Source: Rhyacophila brunnea (lineage: Eukaryota > Arthropoda > Insecta > Trichoptera > Rhyacophilidae). Taken from it: a stretch of 64,000 nucleotides of DNA. Below are positions 33,860-45,093 of the stretch, piece after piece. The position numbers were made by a program, and so were the translations under genes. The DNA lies in contig JAGYXB010000691.1 of assembly GCA_022495005.1 (NCBI GenBank), positions 1 to 64,000 of the forward strand. The letters are read 5' to 3'. Each line of letters begins with the position of its first letter. Position 1 is the stretch's first letter. A model generated the notes under the pieces. It was not told the origin of the DNA and made no database searches. It was given only the letters and a program-made list of their open reading frames with translations.

Positions 33860-35463
33860 CACTCCTCAAATATACACTGACAACGAAAGCAGCTAATTCT
33901 CACTTAACAATAAATTAATACAATAAAGTAAGGTAAAAACTTTATCACCTACCTATTAAGTCAAAGTGCACAATGAAAAATTTAACAAACAATTAATTAT
34001 GAATAGTTGAATTGTGGCAGTATGAAAAAAAAAGATTTTACCACAAACCATCTGAAAAATACATACATCATAAAACATATACGTGATTTTGTGCCCCAAA
34101 ACACTTATTTTATTATTATTTTGACGATTAGGAAAATTATGACACATGTTTCAGTGGCCATTACTATGACAGCATTCGAAAACGTATTTTACTTTAAATT
34201 TTCTACAAATTTACTATTTGTGACATAAACCACTTAAGATCGATAATAAATAGACCTTGAAAAATAACATTATTTGTATGCCAATAAACATACTCCTGGA
34301 TACGTCCCTTTGAAAATAACAAAACATGGCGACCCAGGTACATAAAAACTGTATTAAGCCCAACCAAGTAGGTATTTATCAAAATAATTAAAGTCCACCT
34401 ATATTTTATCTAAACTGCTCAAGTCCAAAATATTTTTTTTTATAAATGTTGCACCGAACGAATACCTTTAGGACTTCTTTGTAGCCATCGTGGTTATAAG
34501 ATTCAATTATCTTACAATATCTCACATGCTGCAACCATTTGTATTACAAGATAATAAATAATATAATATAACTACATTTTTCTCAGTTTGACATTCACTG
34601 GTATTTTATGATGTTTGATTTGTCAACACAAATTATAACACCTGGTCTACGTTATGTGGTCTTGCCAATTTGATTGTTACTGCAATGTGAGTAAAGGTCA
34701 TTTTTCTATGAGTTAAAATACTGTTCGCGACGGATAAAATTTTGGAAAAAAAGACGTCCTCACCCGTTGAAATTCACAAGCCTACTAAGGTTAGAAATGA
34801 GAAATTAGAAAAACTATATGGATTAATCGATCAAATGGTCTCTTTTTGTTAATTTTGCAAAATAATTATATATCTAAATTGTCTGAAAATAGGATTAATA
34901 CATGAAAACGTACGACGTGTTTTGGTAATATAGCGTCACTAATTGTACCGAATTTATAGGGTTTTATTTATTTTTTCATTGTTAATTATTATTTATAGTA
35001 TTACGGAAATGTTATATTATAATAAAAAAATATTTTTATTGTGCAGTATATATTATTTTGTGAGAAAAAATCATTCAAAATTGGCTGATGTATACTCAAA
35101 CTAAAATGGCTTTAAAATCTTTATTTTTCTGAAATTAAAAAAGTACGTGAGTTAATCAATGAAATGTATTGTTTTACCCATTTCTTTCATACAATATATA
35201 CCTGCAAAACTATTATTAAGTTCAAAAATTCACTGTGGCGTGACAGTCGTTTTGGCCAATTTCGAAAACAGGACCGACTATTTGTCATTTATTTTAAAAA
35301 TTAAAGCGAATCAGAAAATTTTAATGACACAAAAAGTGTTATTTGAATATTATTTATTATATTTTAAATAAATAAAGTGTTTATTATGTGTCAATTCGTG
35401 TTAAACGTCCTTGCCATTTCCACGATTCTGAGAAGACAGGAAAAAACGGGTCCAATGGCCTTA

Positions 35464-35832
35464 AGCGTCAATTACATTGAGCTCCTTTACGAGCTGTTTA
35501 TTGTCGAATTTACAATCTGCCTGTAAAGTCGCCCAGTGTAATCATCGAACAAGCTAATAAGCAGATTGTAAACACTCTACCGAGAAAAGTTGAAAGCCGG
35601 TCAACTTCACACGCTACACGCCGGCGTGTGGGCCTACTGCGCCTGCGTAGTAGAGCGCAGTAGCAACCTCCCGGTAAAAAAACGAACTACGTTCTGTCAG
35701 AATAGTCGCTGGCTTGTGGCTTCTCAGCGAATGGAAAGTTTTGTGTGTAATCATCAAATCGCAGTAGCTGAATCGCCCGCTTTTAAATTCGCCAACAGAC
35801 AGCTCGTAAAGAAGCTCAATGTAATTGACGCT
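35464..35832. mobile_element. PIF/Harbinger-like MITE (TTA TSD)
   Basis: TIR AGCGTCAATTACATTGAGC with its inverse at the right end, and TTA at 35461-35463 and 35833-35835. Full-length and very similar to the copy at 31126. Confidence 0.9.
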
Positions 35833-36533
35833 TTACTTACTGTAACAATTATAATACCTCAAACATCAATATGATAAACTAACGTCGATAGCTGCCGATA
35901 GTCGCCTTGTGTGTGGAATATACGCACATTAAACAACCTAATATGTTAAATAATATAATAATTTGGTATTCTATGGTCTATGTATGAGTATTCGTCACCA
36001 TATCAGACAGTAATTAAAGACAATTTAAAATTTTGGTTACCATATCCGTATTTTGTGTGGTTCCAGTGTACAAATTATCAAATTCGTTGTACGCACCATG
36101 TCGAAACTAAAAATTAGTCATATCAGACCGTAATGATTATGAAAAATTGAAATTTTCCCCGCCATTTTGGAATTTTGAGGCTCCTGGGTACATTTAAAAA
36201 TTACCAATATTCATGTTTTTATACAATAGTTCGCAATTCGCTGCCGTAGTGATGTTCTTTGACGTAGATGACGCGACCGATTCGTCGATGGATTTAAAAA
36301 GGGGCTGCGAAAAAATTCAAACCAATCGTACAATTAGGAAATTATACCAAAATCTTAAATATTATGTAAATATTATATTCACTGGCGGTTGGCTTTATGG
36401 TCTATGATAGTTAAGTTTTCATGCATTTTATGATCATTGGTAGAGCGGGGATAGATTTGGGTTGACCCTTAAAAATTACCATACCATTTAAAATGTCCTT
36501 TATTATATTTTAAAATGGCGTTTCGTTTTTCAG

Positions 36534-36677
36534 AACACTGAACCAAATCTGGCCGATGTAAAATGTGAGACTGATTTTCGACAGGTTGATATCAAGGATG
36601 AATTTTCTAAAAATATAATAAGCACATTCAATTATGAAGACCCTCAACCCGGTTGCTCGTATTCGAACTACAAACCA
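36534..36677 (+). CDS. Z4 exon 2
   Basis: 48 codons, phase 0, acceptor TTTTTCAG, donor CCA|GTAAGT. It has VKCE (58-61) and IKDE (69-72), then EDPQPGCSYSNYKP. It aligns with Z5 exon 2 from the first residues (NTEPNLADVK against NVETDLADIK). Confidence 0.83.
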
Positions 36678-38022
36678 GTAAGTCAAATATTCACACAAGA
36701 TCTTATCCATTTAAAAAAATATGCATAATATTATATAGCAGTGGCGATGGATGGAGATAGGCTTTTCACTGAAGAATGAAACTGATAAAGAGTGCCAACT
36801 ATAATGACGTATTAGTAATTAGAATTATTAATAATTATTCATCCTAATTTCAATTAATTTTAATAGCTTCTACGTGTGCGCACGTTAAAATGACTTCTGA
36901 CATGACATCCATAGATAATATTTTGAACATAATCCAACCTGCAGACCATAGATAATAGACAACATTATTATAGGAAATACATAGTGCCGACCGCTCAAAA
37001 CAAAAAAAGCCATTTTAACATGACAGTCGAAAAGCGTAGGCATGCAGAAGATGATAAAAACGTGCACTGAGTCATGCAGGTGTTGATGCGGTGCAGTTCA
37101 ACGTGAGGTGACCTCATTATTGTTCTGGTGAATTCGGCTGATTTTGCCAACTGAGGATGTTAATTTTAAGGTTCAAAATGTGCTACGGGATGGGAGCACC
37201 AGTCTGGTAACATTTTAAACACTAGAAAAACGACATTTCACACTTTCATCCCGTAGCGGCAGCTTACTGTGACGTCACGTGATAGTCCGCGACATGCACC
37301 TTAATTTGGTTCCTGCGTTAGAATCGTCTATTCGATTCCCGATTTCCCGAGTATTTAGTATGATATGCCCTATGGAATCTGCAATTTAAAGAGCTTCTCA
37401 ATTCTCGCGGCAAACGATTGTTACACAGGACAGTAGGCAGCCATTTTCAATTATGCAGTGTCGTCTGGTTGTTTACAATTTTTAAATAGCATTTATTTAT
37501 AATCCCTTTGACCGTTTTATTTATAACCCTGGCGCGTTTGGAGTACTTGGCCATTAGATATAATTGACATGTTATTTAAATGTGGTAATTAAAATGTAAT
37601 TAAAAGGTCAGCAGTGATTGTGTTAATAAGCTTTTCATGCGAACACCTCTATGCCGATTGCCAAATAATTAAACAATATTTGACTGTACCATTCTGATTA
37701 TTTTAACTATTGGTCTTTTTTAATACCTAAGTACGTAAGTGTCAAAGTAGCTTGATTTAGAAGAACGCTGATGAGTAGGTAATAAAAAAGGCCAATAGTT
37801 AAAATTTGTCGCAATTAGTACGTCGTCTTGTAGCATAGAGGTAAATGCAACGGAAAGGGCGTAAACCCAGGAGATGCAGGGTTCGATTCCCTGCCGGGGT
37901 GGCTTACTTTTTTCAAAAATATTTTTTCTATTGGTTGTAATATATTTTCTCAGAGAGTGTTTTTCAAAATTATGTATGTTCAATTTTTTTTTGTTAATTA
38001 TTATCAATGATTTGTTTTTTAG
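36678..38022 (+). other. Z4 intron 2
   Basis: A 1.3-kb intron whose 3' part is a tRNA-derived SINE (37735-37990) ending close to the exon 3 acceptor. The rest shows nothing recognisable. Confidence 0.8.
37735..37990 (+). mobile_element. tRNA-derived SINE, second family
   Basis: The tRNA-like head has an A-box TAGCATAGAGG and a perfect B-box GGTTCGATTCC, then GCCGGGGTGGC and an AT-rich body (CTATTGGTTGTAATATATTTT). A diverged copy lies at 46430-46665 inside the transposon at 45290. Confidence 0.75.
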
Positions 38023-39828
38023 ATTATCGCTGCAGGAACTGTATTGCCTTTCGATGTTGGATCGTCGTGTATGGTGTCAGAGGATCAAGCGCCTTTCGAT
38101 GGCCAAAAGTATCACACAGATTACCTGAAAAAGGAATCAGAGAAAAATAACGCAGGAGTAACAACTATAGATGGCATTTGTCGTACTGGTAAACGGAATA
38201 GTAATCAATCAGATACAAAAAATCCTGAGTTAGCAGTATCTGTTGTAAAATTAAGAAAGAATTCTTTTCAAAAACACAGTTTTGTGTGTTCCATTTGCTT
38301 TGATATTTTCGCTTCTTCCGATATACTTACACTTCACAAAAAAAGTCATGAAGAAACCATGATAAAGACCACTAACGATGAAAAAGTATATAAATGTGAC
38401 CAATGTAATTATTCATGTTCATACATTGGTTACATGAAATCACACAAAATGACTCATACCGGTGAAAAGCCGTTTAAATGTGATAAATGTAATTATTCAT
38501 GCATACAAGCTTGTAGTATGAATTTACACAAAAAAATTCATTCTGGTGAAAGGCCATTTAAATGTGATCAATGTAATTACTCATGTATTCGACCTCGTGA
38601 AATGAAATTCCATAAAATGGTACATTCTGGCGAAAGACCGTTTAAATGTGATGAATGTAGCTTCTCTTGTATCAAATCTGACGCCTTGACAACACATAAA
38701 AGAACACATTCTGGTGATAAGCCAATTAAATGTGATAAATGTAATTACTCGTGCATACAACTTAGTAACATGAAAGCACACAAAATGACCCATTCAGGTG
38801 AAAAGCCATTTAAATGTGAAGAATGTAAATTTTCATGTATACAAGCTAGTAGTATGAAATTACACAAAATGACCCATTCCGGAGAAAAGCCTTTTAAATG
38901 TGATATTTGTAATTACTCATCCATACGACCTAGTGAGTTGACATTGCATAAAATGACACATACTGGTGAGCGGCCGTTTAAATGCAATCAATGTAATTAT
39001 TCATGTATAAAATCAGATGGGCTTAAATTGCACCAGATGACTCATTCTGATGATAAACCATTTAAATGTGAAGAATGTTATTTCTCATGTACGCGAAAAG
39101 CTGGTATGAAAATGCATAGAATGACACATACCGGTGAAAAGCCATTTAAATGTGATGAATGCAACTATTCAAGTATCAAATCTAATGGCTTAAAGTTACA
39201 CAAAATGACACATTCAGGTGAAAAGCCATTCAGTTGTGATGAATGTAATTTCTCTTGTACACGCGCTGGTAGCATGAAATTACATAAAATGACGCATACT
39301 GGTGAAAAGCCATTTAAATGTGATGAATGTGATTATTCGTGTATTAAATCCGACACCTTGACAACACATAAAAAGACACATTCTGGTGACAAGCCATTTA
39401 AATGTGATACATGTAATTACTCATGCGTACAACTTAGTAACATGAAAGCACACAAAATGACTCATTCAGGCGAAAAACCATTTAAATGTGATAAATGTAA
39501 TTACTCATGCATATTAATTGGTAACATGAAAACACACAAAATGACTCATTCGGGTGAAAAGCCATTTAAATGTGACGAATGTGATTATTCAAGTATTAAA
39601 TCCAACGCCTTGAAAGCACATAAAAAAACACATTCAGGTGATAAGCCAGTTAAATGTGTTATATGTAATTACTCATGCATACAACTTAGTAACATGAAAG
39701 CACACATAATGACTCATTCGAGTGAAAAGCCAGTTAAATGTGATAAATGTAATTACTCATGCATATCACTTAGTAACATGAAAAAACACAAAATGACTCA
39801 TTCGGGTGAAGAGCCATTTAAATGTTAA
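38023..39828 (+). CDS. Z4 last exon: C2H2 zinc-finger array
   Basis: Third exon of join(32160-32306, 36534-36677, 38023-39828), about 698 residues in all. The acceptor TTGTTTTTTAG is phase 0, opening IIAAGTVLPFDVGSS, and the frame is continuous from exon 2. A lone finger (CSICFDIF...HKKSH) follows KNPELAVSVVKLRKNSF, and then 17 tandem fingers of CDECNYSC type with HSGEKPFK linkers. Cys replaces the core Phe in nearly all. A two-finger block (IKSD.LTTHK, then SCIQLSNMKAHKMTH) occurs three times, as fingers 4-5, 12-13 and 15-16. The protein stops just after the first Cys of an 18th array finger (EEPFKC then TAA). The family role is nuclear DNA binding. Paralog of Z5. Confidence 0.92.
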   Translation: MIAAGTVLPFDVGSSCMVSEDQAPFDGQKYHTDYLKKESEKNNAGVTTIDGICRTGKRNSNQSDTKNPELAVSVVKLRKNSFQKHSFVCSICFDIFASSDILTLHKKSHEETMIKTTNDEKVYKCDQCNYSCSYIGYMKSHKMTHTGEKPFKCDKCNYSCIQACSMNLHKKIHSGERPFKCDQCNYSCIRPREMKFHKMVHSGERPFKCDECSFSCIKSDALTTHKRTHSGDKPIKCDKCNYSCIQLSNMKAHKMTHSGEKPFKCEECKFSCIQASSMKLHKMTHSGEKPFKCDICNYSSIRPSELTLHKMTHTGERPFKCNQCNYSCIKSDGLKLHQMTHSDDKPFKCEECYFSCTRKAGMKMHRMTHTGEKPFKCDECNYSSIKSNGLKLHKMTHSGEKPFSCDECNFSCTRAGSMKLHKMTHTGEKPFKCDECDYSCIKSDTLTTHKKTHSGDKPFKCDTCNYSCVQLSNMKAHKMTHSGEKPFKCDKCNYSCILIGNMKTHKMTHSGEKPFKCDECDYSSIKSNALKAHKKTHSGDKPVKCVICNYSCIQLSNMKAHIMTHSSEKPVKCDKCNYSCISLSNMKKHKMTHSGEEPFKC

Positions 39829-40425
39829 GATTGTAAATTTTCATGTATACATGCAAGTAGCACGAAAAACACAAAATGACTAATTCCGGTGAAAAGACAT
39901 TTAAATATGTTAAATATATGTACTCATCCATAGGACCCAGTGAAATGACTGCATAAAATGACACACCGATGAGAAGCCGTTTAAATTCAATATATGTTAT
40001 GTTTTCCATATATAAAATCAGATGGCTTTAAATTGCACAAAATGACCTCTTCTGGTGATAAGCCATTTAAATGTTAAGAACTTATGTACTATGCAATTAT
40101 GAAATTGTATAGAATGACACTGGTCAAATGCCATTTAAATGTGACGATGCAACTCTAATCTAATCGCCTAAAGTTACTCAAAATGACACATTCAGGTGAA
40201 AAACCATTTAATTTTTATGAATGTAATTTATTTATGACATGACATTTTATAAAATAACGCATACTGGTAAAAAACCATTTAAATGTGATGAATGTGATTA
40301 TTCGTGTATTAAATCCGACGCTTTGAAAGTACACAAAAGAACTCATACAGGTGAAAAATCTTTGTAATTTCACTTGTCTAAGAGCAATTATCATGATATT
40401 ATACAAAGTGATTCATTCTCATTTA
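39829..40425 (+). pseudogene. Decayed finger repeats downstream of Z4
   Basis: About seven finger units in 597 bp. The first continues the interrupted finger in frame (DCKFSCIHASS), with TAA in the place of an acidic codon. Later units keep [20 protein letters not shown] and HTGEKSL, separated by frameshifts and deletions. This is the longest fossil tail here. Confidence 0.88.
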
Positions 40426-40479
40426 AAGTAATGACGCTATGTAGATTATATGGACTTATAAATGAAATGTGTATGTCGT

Positions 40480-40720
40480 GTTCGGCAAAGCCTGGAGGTC
40501 TAAAACATCTTCAAAGAATGTATCTGCATTCCTTAAACTTGGCTGGCTCCGTCTTCTCTCGGACGGAGGTTGATTGGCATGCCCAGCCTCCGGTATTTTG
40601 ACGCTGTCAACGAATATGCTAGCATGGCTGGCCAAGATAAGAAGAGATGGAGTAGATTCTTGGAAGTGGCTTTTACCAGACCTTGTTAATTGGGCCAGTT
40701 ATGATGATGATGATCGTTTA
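40480..40720 (+). mobile_element. LINE 3'-end fragment
   Basis: A non-coding fragment with frame traces (EYASMAGQDKKRWSRFLEVA) followed by GATGATGATGAT, a tail seen on insect RTE/CR1-like LINEs. It is weakly diagnostic. Confidence 0.35.
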
Positions 40721-41007
40721 AAAAAAAGAGAATGTGAAATCTGATAAATTAACACATTTGTAAATCATTTGAGATATTTGAAGTGTCATCACTCCTGTAT
40801 AATTGACTATATGTGTTAAGTTCTTGGCTGTATATATTGTAATATACTTCGCTATCTGTTAGTAGGTATAAATAACTTTATAATACTCAGATTAATTGAA
40901 TATTAATACAATAATTACGCATTTATTTATCTGAAAGCAATACAGTTACACGGCTGATGCTCAATTATTGTTCAAAAGAATCAGCATATAAAAGAAAGCT
41001 CAAGATC

Positions 41008-41690
41008 TTAGACTATAGATACATCTAGACGCCACCCATTGCATTGCTAAATGAAGCTGCGTGCCGTGCGTTTGGTTTATGGGCGAGCGAACTCATTCGT
41101 ATACAAATGTTCGAGACCATTGACCATTTCGCCAGTGCTCGCCCAAAGTGCTCGCACTAGACGCTCAGAATTAAAATGTATTTTTCTTTTTTTTTTACGT
41201 TATATAGTATTTTTAAGGGGTGAAAATGAAACCATTAGGTAAAAATATCCACAATTTAATTTATTTTATAGAAACACGGTCACTTGATATTAAAATATAT
41301 AATAATATTCAAATAAATTATCACGAACATGTATCAACTTATCTATGAAACGTAATACCATCTTCTTGCTTATCAGCACGGCTACCGCATGTTAATACAA
41401 CACACAGAACCATCTTTTCTACTTAATTAACTAAAAATATTTACCACTGACTTTATGTTTAACACAAAAATAGCAATTTTAGCAACACGGTTATCGACGC
41501 TTAGTTAAGCAAGTAGGTAAGATTTGGCGGCTACACCGTAGAAAACCATCTCCCACATCTGTAAACCTTTTATCTTACTCTAGCGCGTGTCGCAGAGATT
41601 ATAAGGGTGCCGAATACTTTCTCACTCGCACTTACGCATCGTTTTTGTTCAGGCCTTGCTCAAGAGTAAGCGGAAAAATACAGTTAAATG
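41008..41690. repeat. Block duplicated 3' of both Z4 and Z5 (block 1)
   Basis: It is colinear with 58494-59165 in the same orientation. Shared words include AGACGCCACCC, CGTGCCGTGCGTTTGGTTT, AGTGCTCGCACTAGACGCTC and CCATCTCCCACATCTGTAAA. It is either a repeat family or the trace of a gene-plus-flank duplication. Confidence 0.8.
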
Positions 41691-41987
41691 CCGTTAAGTA
41701 GGTATAGTTACACTGGATTAACCTTCAAAGTGGTGAGGCCGACGTGACCACGACTTGAAACGACAACGAAGATCCAAGCATATATTTCTCGTTAAAAAAA
41801 AAACTGTTAATACAAACCCCCCCTCTCTGTCGAGGCTCATAATCATCCTTTTAGGGTCACACATGATCAAAAGAAGAATAATTAGATATATATTTTCTTA
41901 AAGTAATGGTTACGGTAAACTTATGATGTCCAGTGATAGATTTAGTTTTTCATTTATTTTTTTTGAATATTACAATATAGTCGAACT

Positions 41988-42552
41988 CGGTTATTACGAT
42001 AGGTAACAGAATAGCGAGATCTCTGATGTAATGAGTAAACATTCGTTGACATTTTAGTTTATGATTTTCTTCATACATTTATTCACTTTTATAACGAGCT
42101 ACTTTTTGGTATTCCGAGCAAAAATATCGTCAAAAATTTGTTAAAACTGTTAATGTGTCGATCGTTTCGATCCTAAGCAATAAAATCCGACCGGGCAGGA
42201 TGCCGCCGAGATCGGATTACGTTTATGACACTAAGTGTCTAAGTAACTAATTGGTGTTTTCGACGACAACATTTAAAAAAAATCCACGCATATGGTTGAA
42301 ATTGCATGTAAACAATCCAAGCTTTGTTTTGTTACTACCTACTTTTGCCGCCGGCTCATTACAATAATCAATTTCTTTTGTGGTTTATGAATGCCATGCT
42401 TGTTTCGGGGATTTTTACGATGGTTTTCAGATTTTTTATGTTCTATGCTTAAATAGAAAGTGGCGCAAAAATGTTATATTATAACGATTAACGTGCTTAT
42501 AACGAGTAAATTCAGTTGGTCCCATCTTCCCCGTACTAACCAAGTTCGACTG
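41988..42552. mobile_element. pogo/Tigger-like MITE (TA TSD)
   Basis: TIRs TAGTCGAACTCGGTTATTA and, inverted, CAGTCGAACTTGGTTAGTA, flanked by TA on both sides. The CAGTNGAACCTCGGTTA style is typical of pogo/Tigger elements. No transposase is present. Confidence 0.7.
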
Positions 42553-42744
42553 TAGTTGTATTTCGGTCAACAAGTAATGTGTCCATAATGTTATTGTTTT
42601 ATTATTAAGAATAAATCTAACTACTAGTAGTTACCATGTAAATTACAACTAATGTGTTTTCTTAACGTTTCCTAAAAAATAACTACGTGTTCCAAGGTCA
42701 CCAAATCTCTTCTCTCACACAAAAATATCAAAATAAAGACTCAA

Positions 42745-43240
42745 CGCATTGCCGACTCACGTAGAATGCCGATACATTCACAACGACTGGTCCTACTTTT
42801 TCCGCCCCTCCCGTTGTCTATGAATGACCTGTCATTGTTCTGTAGAGTGCTCATACTGACAGGGTCTGTCGTATTCACACAGGGAATGGTTTGATTTGAA
42901 TAGATAAGTTACATGATAAATAATACACTAGCATTAACCCACCTTCTACAAATGTAATGCATAGATCAATGTTACATATTTTTTGGAAATCGATATCACC
43001 ACCGGTCTTTGTGTGGAGGACTAGTCTGACTTTGACAGATGATGAATAACAGGATTGAATATAATTTATTAATATATTTGATTTTAGAATTTATTATAAT
43101 TTAATTTGAAACAAGAAAGGGCGAATCAAAATGTCAAGCAATCTGGGATCTGATTTTGACAGCTAAAAAGTGGACCACTCGTTGCTTGTGCAAAAAGTTG
43201 TGCTCAGGGTTTATTAATCTAAAGATGGCGGTGCCCACGT
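42745..43240. repeat. Block duplicated 3' of both Z4 and Z5 (block 2)
   Basis: It matches 62555-63030 in the same orientation. Shared words include ACTGGTCCTACTTTT, CCGTTGTCTATG, ATGACCTGTCATTGT and TTTATTAATCTAAAGATGG. The spacer between its two halves differs between copies. Confidence 0.75.
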
Positions 43241-43597
43241 CATTCAGCCTTCTCCGGAGTATCAATACATACGATATACCAATAATGGTCTTTAATCAAT
43301 TAGCTTGACAAATGAACTGGGCATCTTGATAAAATATCAAATCCATGCCCCCACCATATATCGTTGACGTTAAAGGCAATGAGAGGATCAACAGTATCGT
43401 TTTCCAAATTTAGTAATTTCCTGGTAAAATTAAAAGTAGGTTTAATAAGTGTATTTGTAGCAATTTTTTTTGTTAGGTATTTAATACATCCACTTGAATT
43501 ATGCAGTTATCAAGTATCGACACACAATAATCAAAACTTGCATGGCACTATCACTTACCTATTTGAATATTCATGGAGGAAAATAGGACCGTAGGCG

Positions 43598-43834
43598 CAG
43601 CCCTCGAAATGGAAAAATTTACGAACCGGAGCGGTCGACAGTTTTCTGAAGATATTCACATAGTTATCAAATTGTACGTGTTTTTTATAAAAAATAAGTG
43701 TATTAGATTTTCTATTATATGGCCTATCTAGCTCATTCGGTCAAATTATTTTTTCCACGAGACGGAGCGATAATTTTACCGATTTCACGAACAGGAACGG
43801 CGCTCCGGTGCGCTCCAGTCCATTTCGAGCCCTG
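43598..43834. mobile_element. hAT MITE, 237 bp, perfect 8-bp TSD
   Basis: Termini CAGCCCTCGAAATGG and, inverted, CAGGGCTCGAAATGG. The TSD CGTAGGCG is perfect at 43590-43597 and 43835-43842. A second copy lies at 47559-47797. Confidence 0.9.
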
Positions 43835-43842
43835 CGTAGGCG

Positions 43843-45093
43843 ACTTTTTTTACTAGTAGAGCAAAATAAAATGAAGCGTGCCAAACCATAACGTTTCGGT
43901 ACCAGAAAATCAATTGTTCAGGAGAGACCTAAAACTGTTTAAATAAATAAATAATGAATAAATTTATTCTTGCAATATTTATTATTGAACTTTCATTCTT
44001 CTGTGAGGTATTATAATCATTCAATGAGCAAAATGAACAAAACGTTTTAAGTGTCATCGCATGTGCAAGTCATAACGTTGTATGTACCATTTTACTTGCA
44101 CAACAGTGAGGTGAGTGGGATGAATGAAAATGAAATGGAACAGTGAAACTAATAAGGCACTTACAACATTATGACTTGCTACTTCAAGTTTTTATCACTA
44201 GGAAGCGGCATTTCAAAATTATTTTAAAGGTGCAAGTAAAGGCCGGCAGATACACCGCAAATCACGAATACAACGCATTTGAGTCTATGCGGCACTTACA
44301 ACGTTATAGTTTTGCAGCCTTCCAATTGGTATGTGTGTTTAGCTCATTTATCTGGGCGACTCGCCACGTCGGGCCTCTAGGCTAGAGCCCTGTCAGCCCT
44401 CCTTTGTGGCGGCCATGATCAAACCATTGGTACAATAAAATTAATTATTCTGTAAACCTGATATTACTTACAGGCTTCAAAGATCCTGACCAGGTGGATA
44501 TATTGACTGCAAGAGGATTGAAGATCTGAATATTGGAGAGGACTGGTCATGGACCATAGGATGGCAAAGTCTAATCAGAAATAATATTATTGTCTAAGCA
44601 GCATTTCTAAAAAAGGGAATGGGACAACTGGACGCCGCACTGTCGTAGACACGTAAACAGGACGTAGACGATGAATTTTAATCAGTTTCCATCTACTACT
44701 TAATAGTTTTAATCCATTTTACTGTTAACATAATGTTTTTTTTATTGCGGATTGAGAATTACCATGCCTAAGGCTGTATATAAAAATAAAAACTCTTTTT
44801 TCGTTGGGACTTAAACATATGCACGATTAAATCATTATTTACGTGTATAATTAAATTCTCACCAACTTTTAAATCATAATATAGGTAATAATTTAAATAT
44901 AAATAATAATAATAAATATATTTTTATAGTACGTATAAGTAGGTACCTAACGTCTATTTATTTTTGAATTGCGTGGCGTACAGTTGTCCCAAATGTAAAA
45001 TAGCAAATATTATTTTAATTGATTATTATTTTCTGTGCTAGGTACCATTTCAGGTTTTGTCTTTCGGCTTATGAAAAATATAATAATATAGAG
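43843..45093. other. Repeat-rich intergenic DNA, poorly resolved
   Basis: The words GCACTTACAACRTTATGACTTGC occur three times in both orientations (44066, 44153, 44290). A GC-rich stretch at 44325-44420 (CTAGAGCCCTGTCAGCCC) recurs inverted at 50920-51010. No gene is seen. Confidence 0.4.

Larger units (their letters stand above)
32307..36533 (+). other. Z4 intron 1
   Basis: A 4.2-kb AT-rich intron. It holds a hairpin repeat at 32384-32750, a hammerhead-like motif at 33822-33859 and a PIF-like MITE at 35464-35832. The stretches 32760-33800, 33870-35460 and 35840-36530 show nothing else recognisable. Confidence 0.8.
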
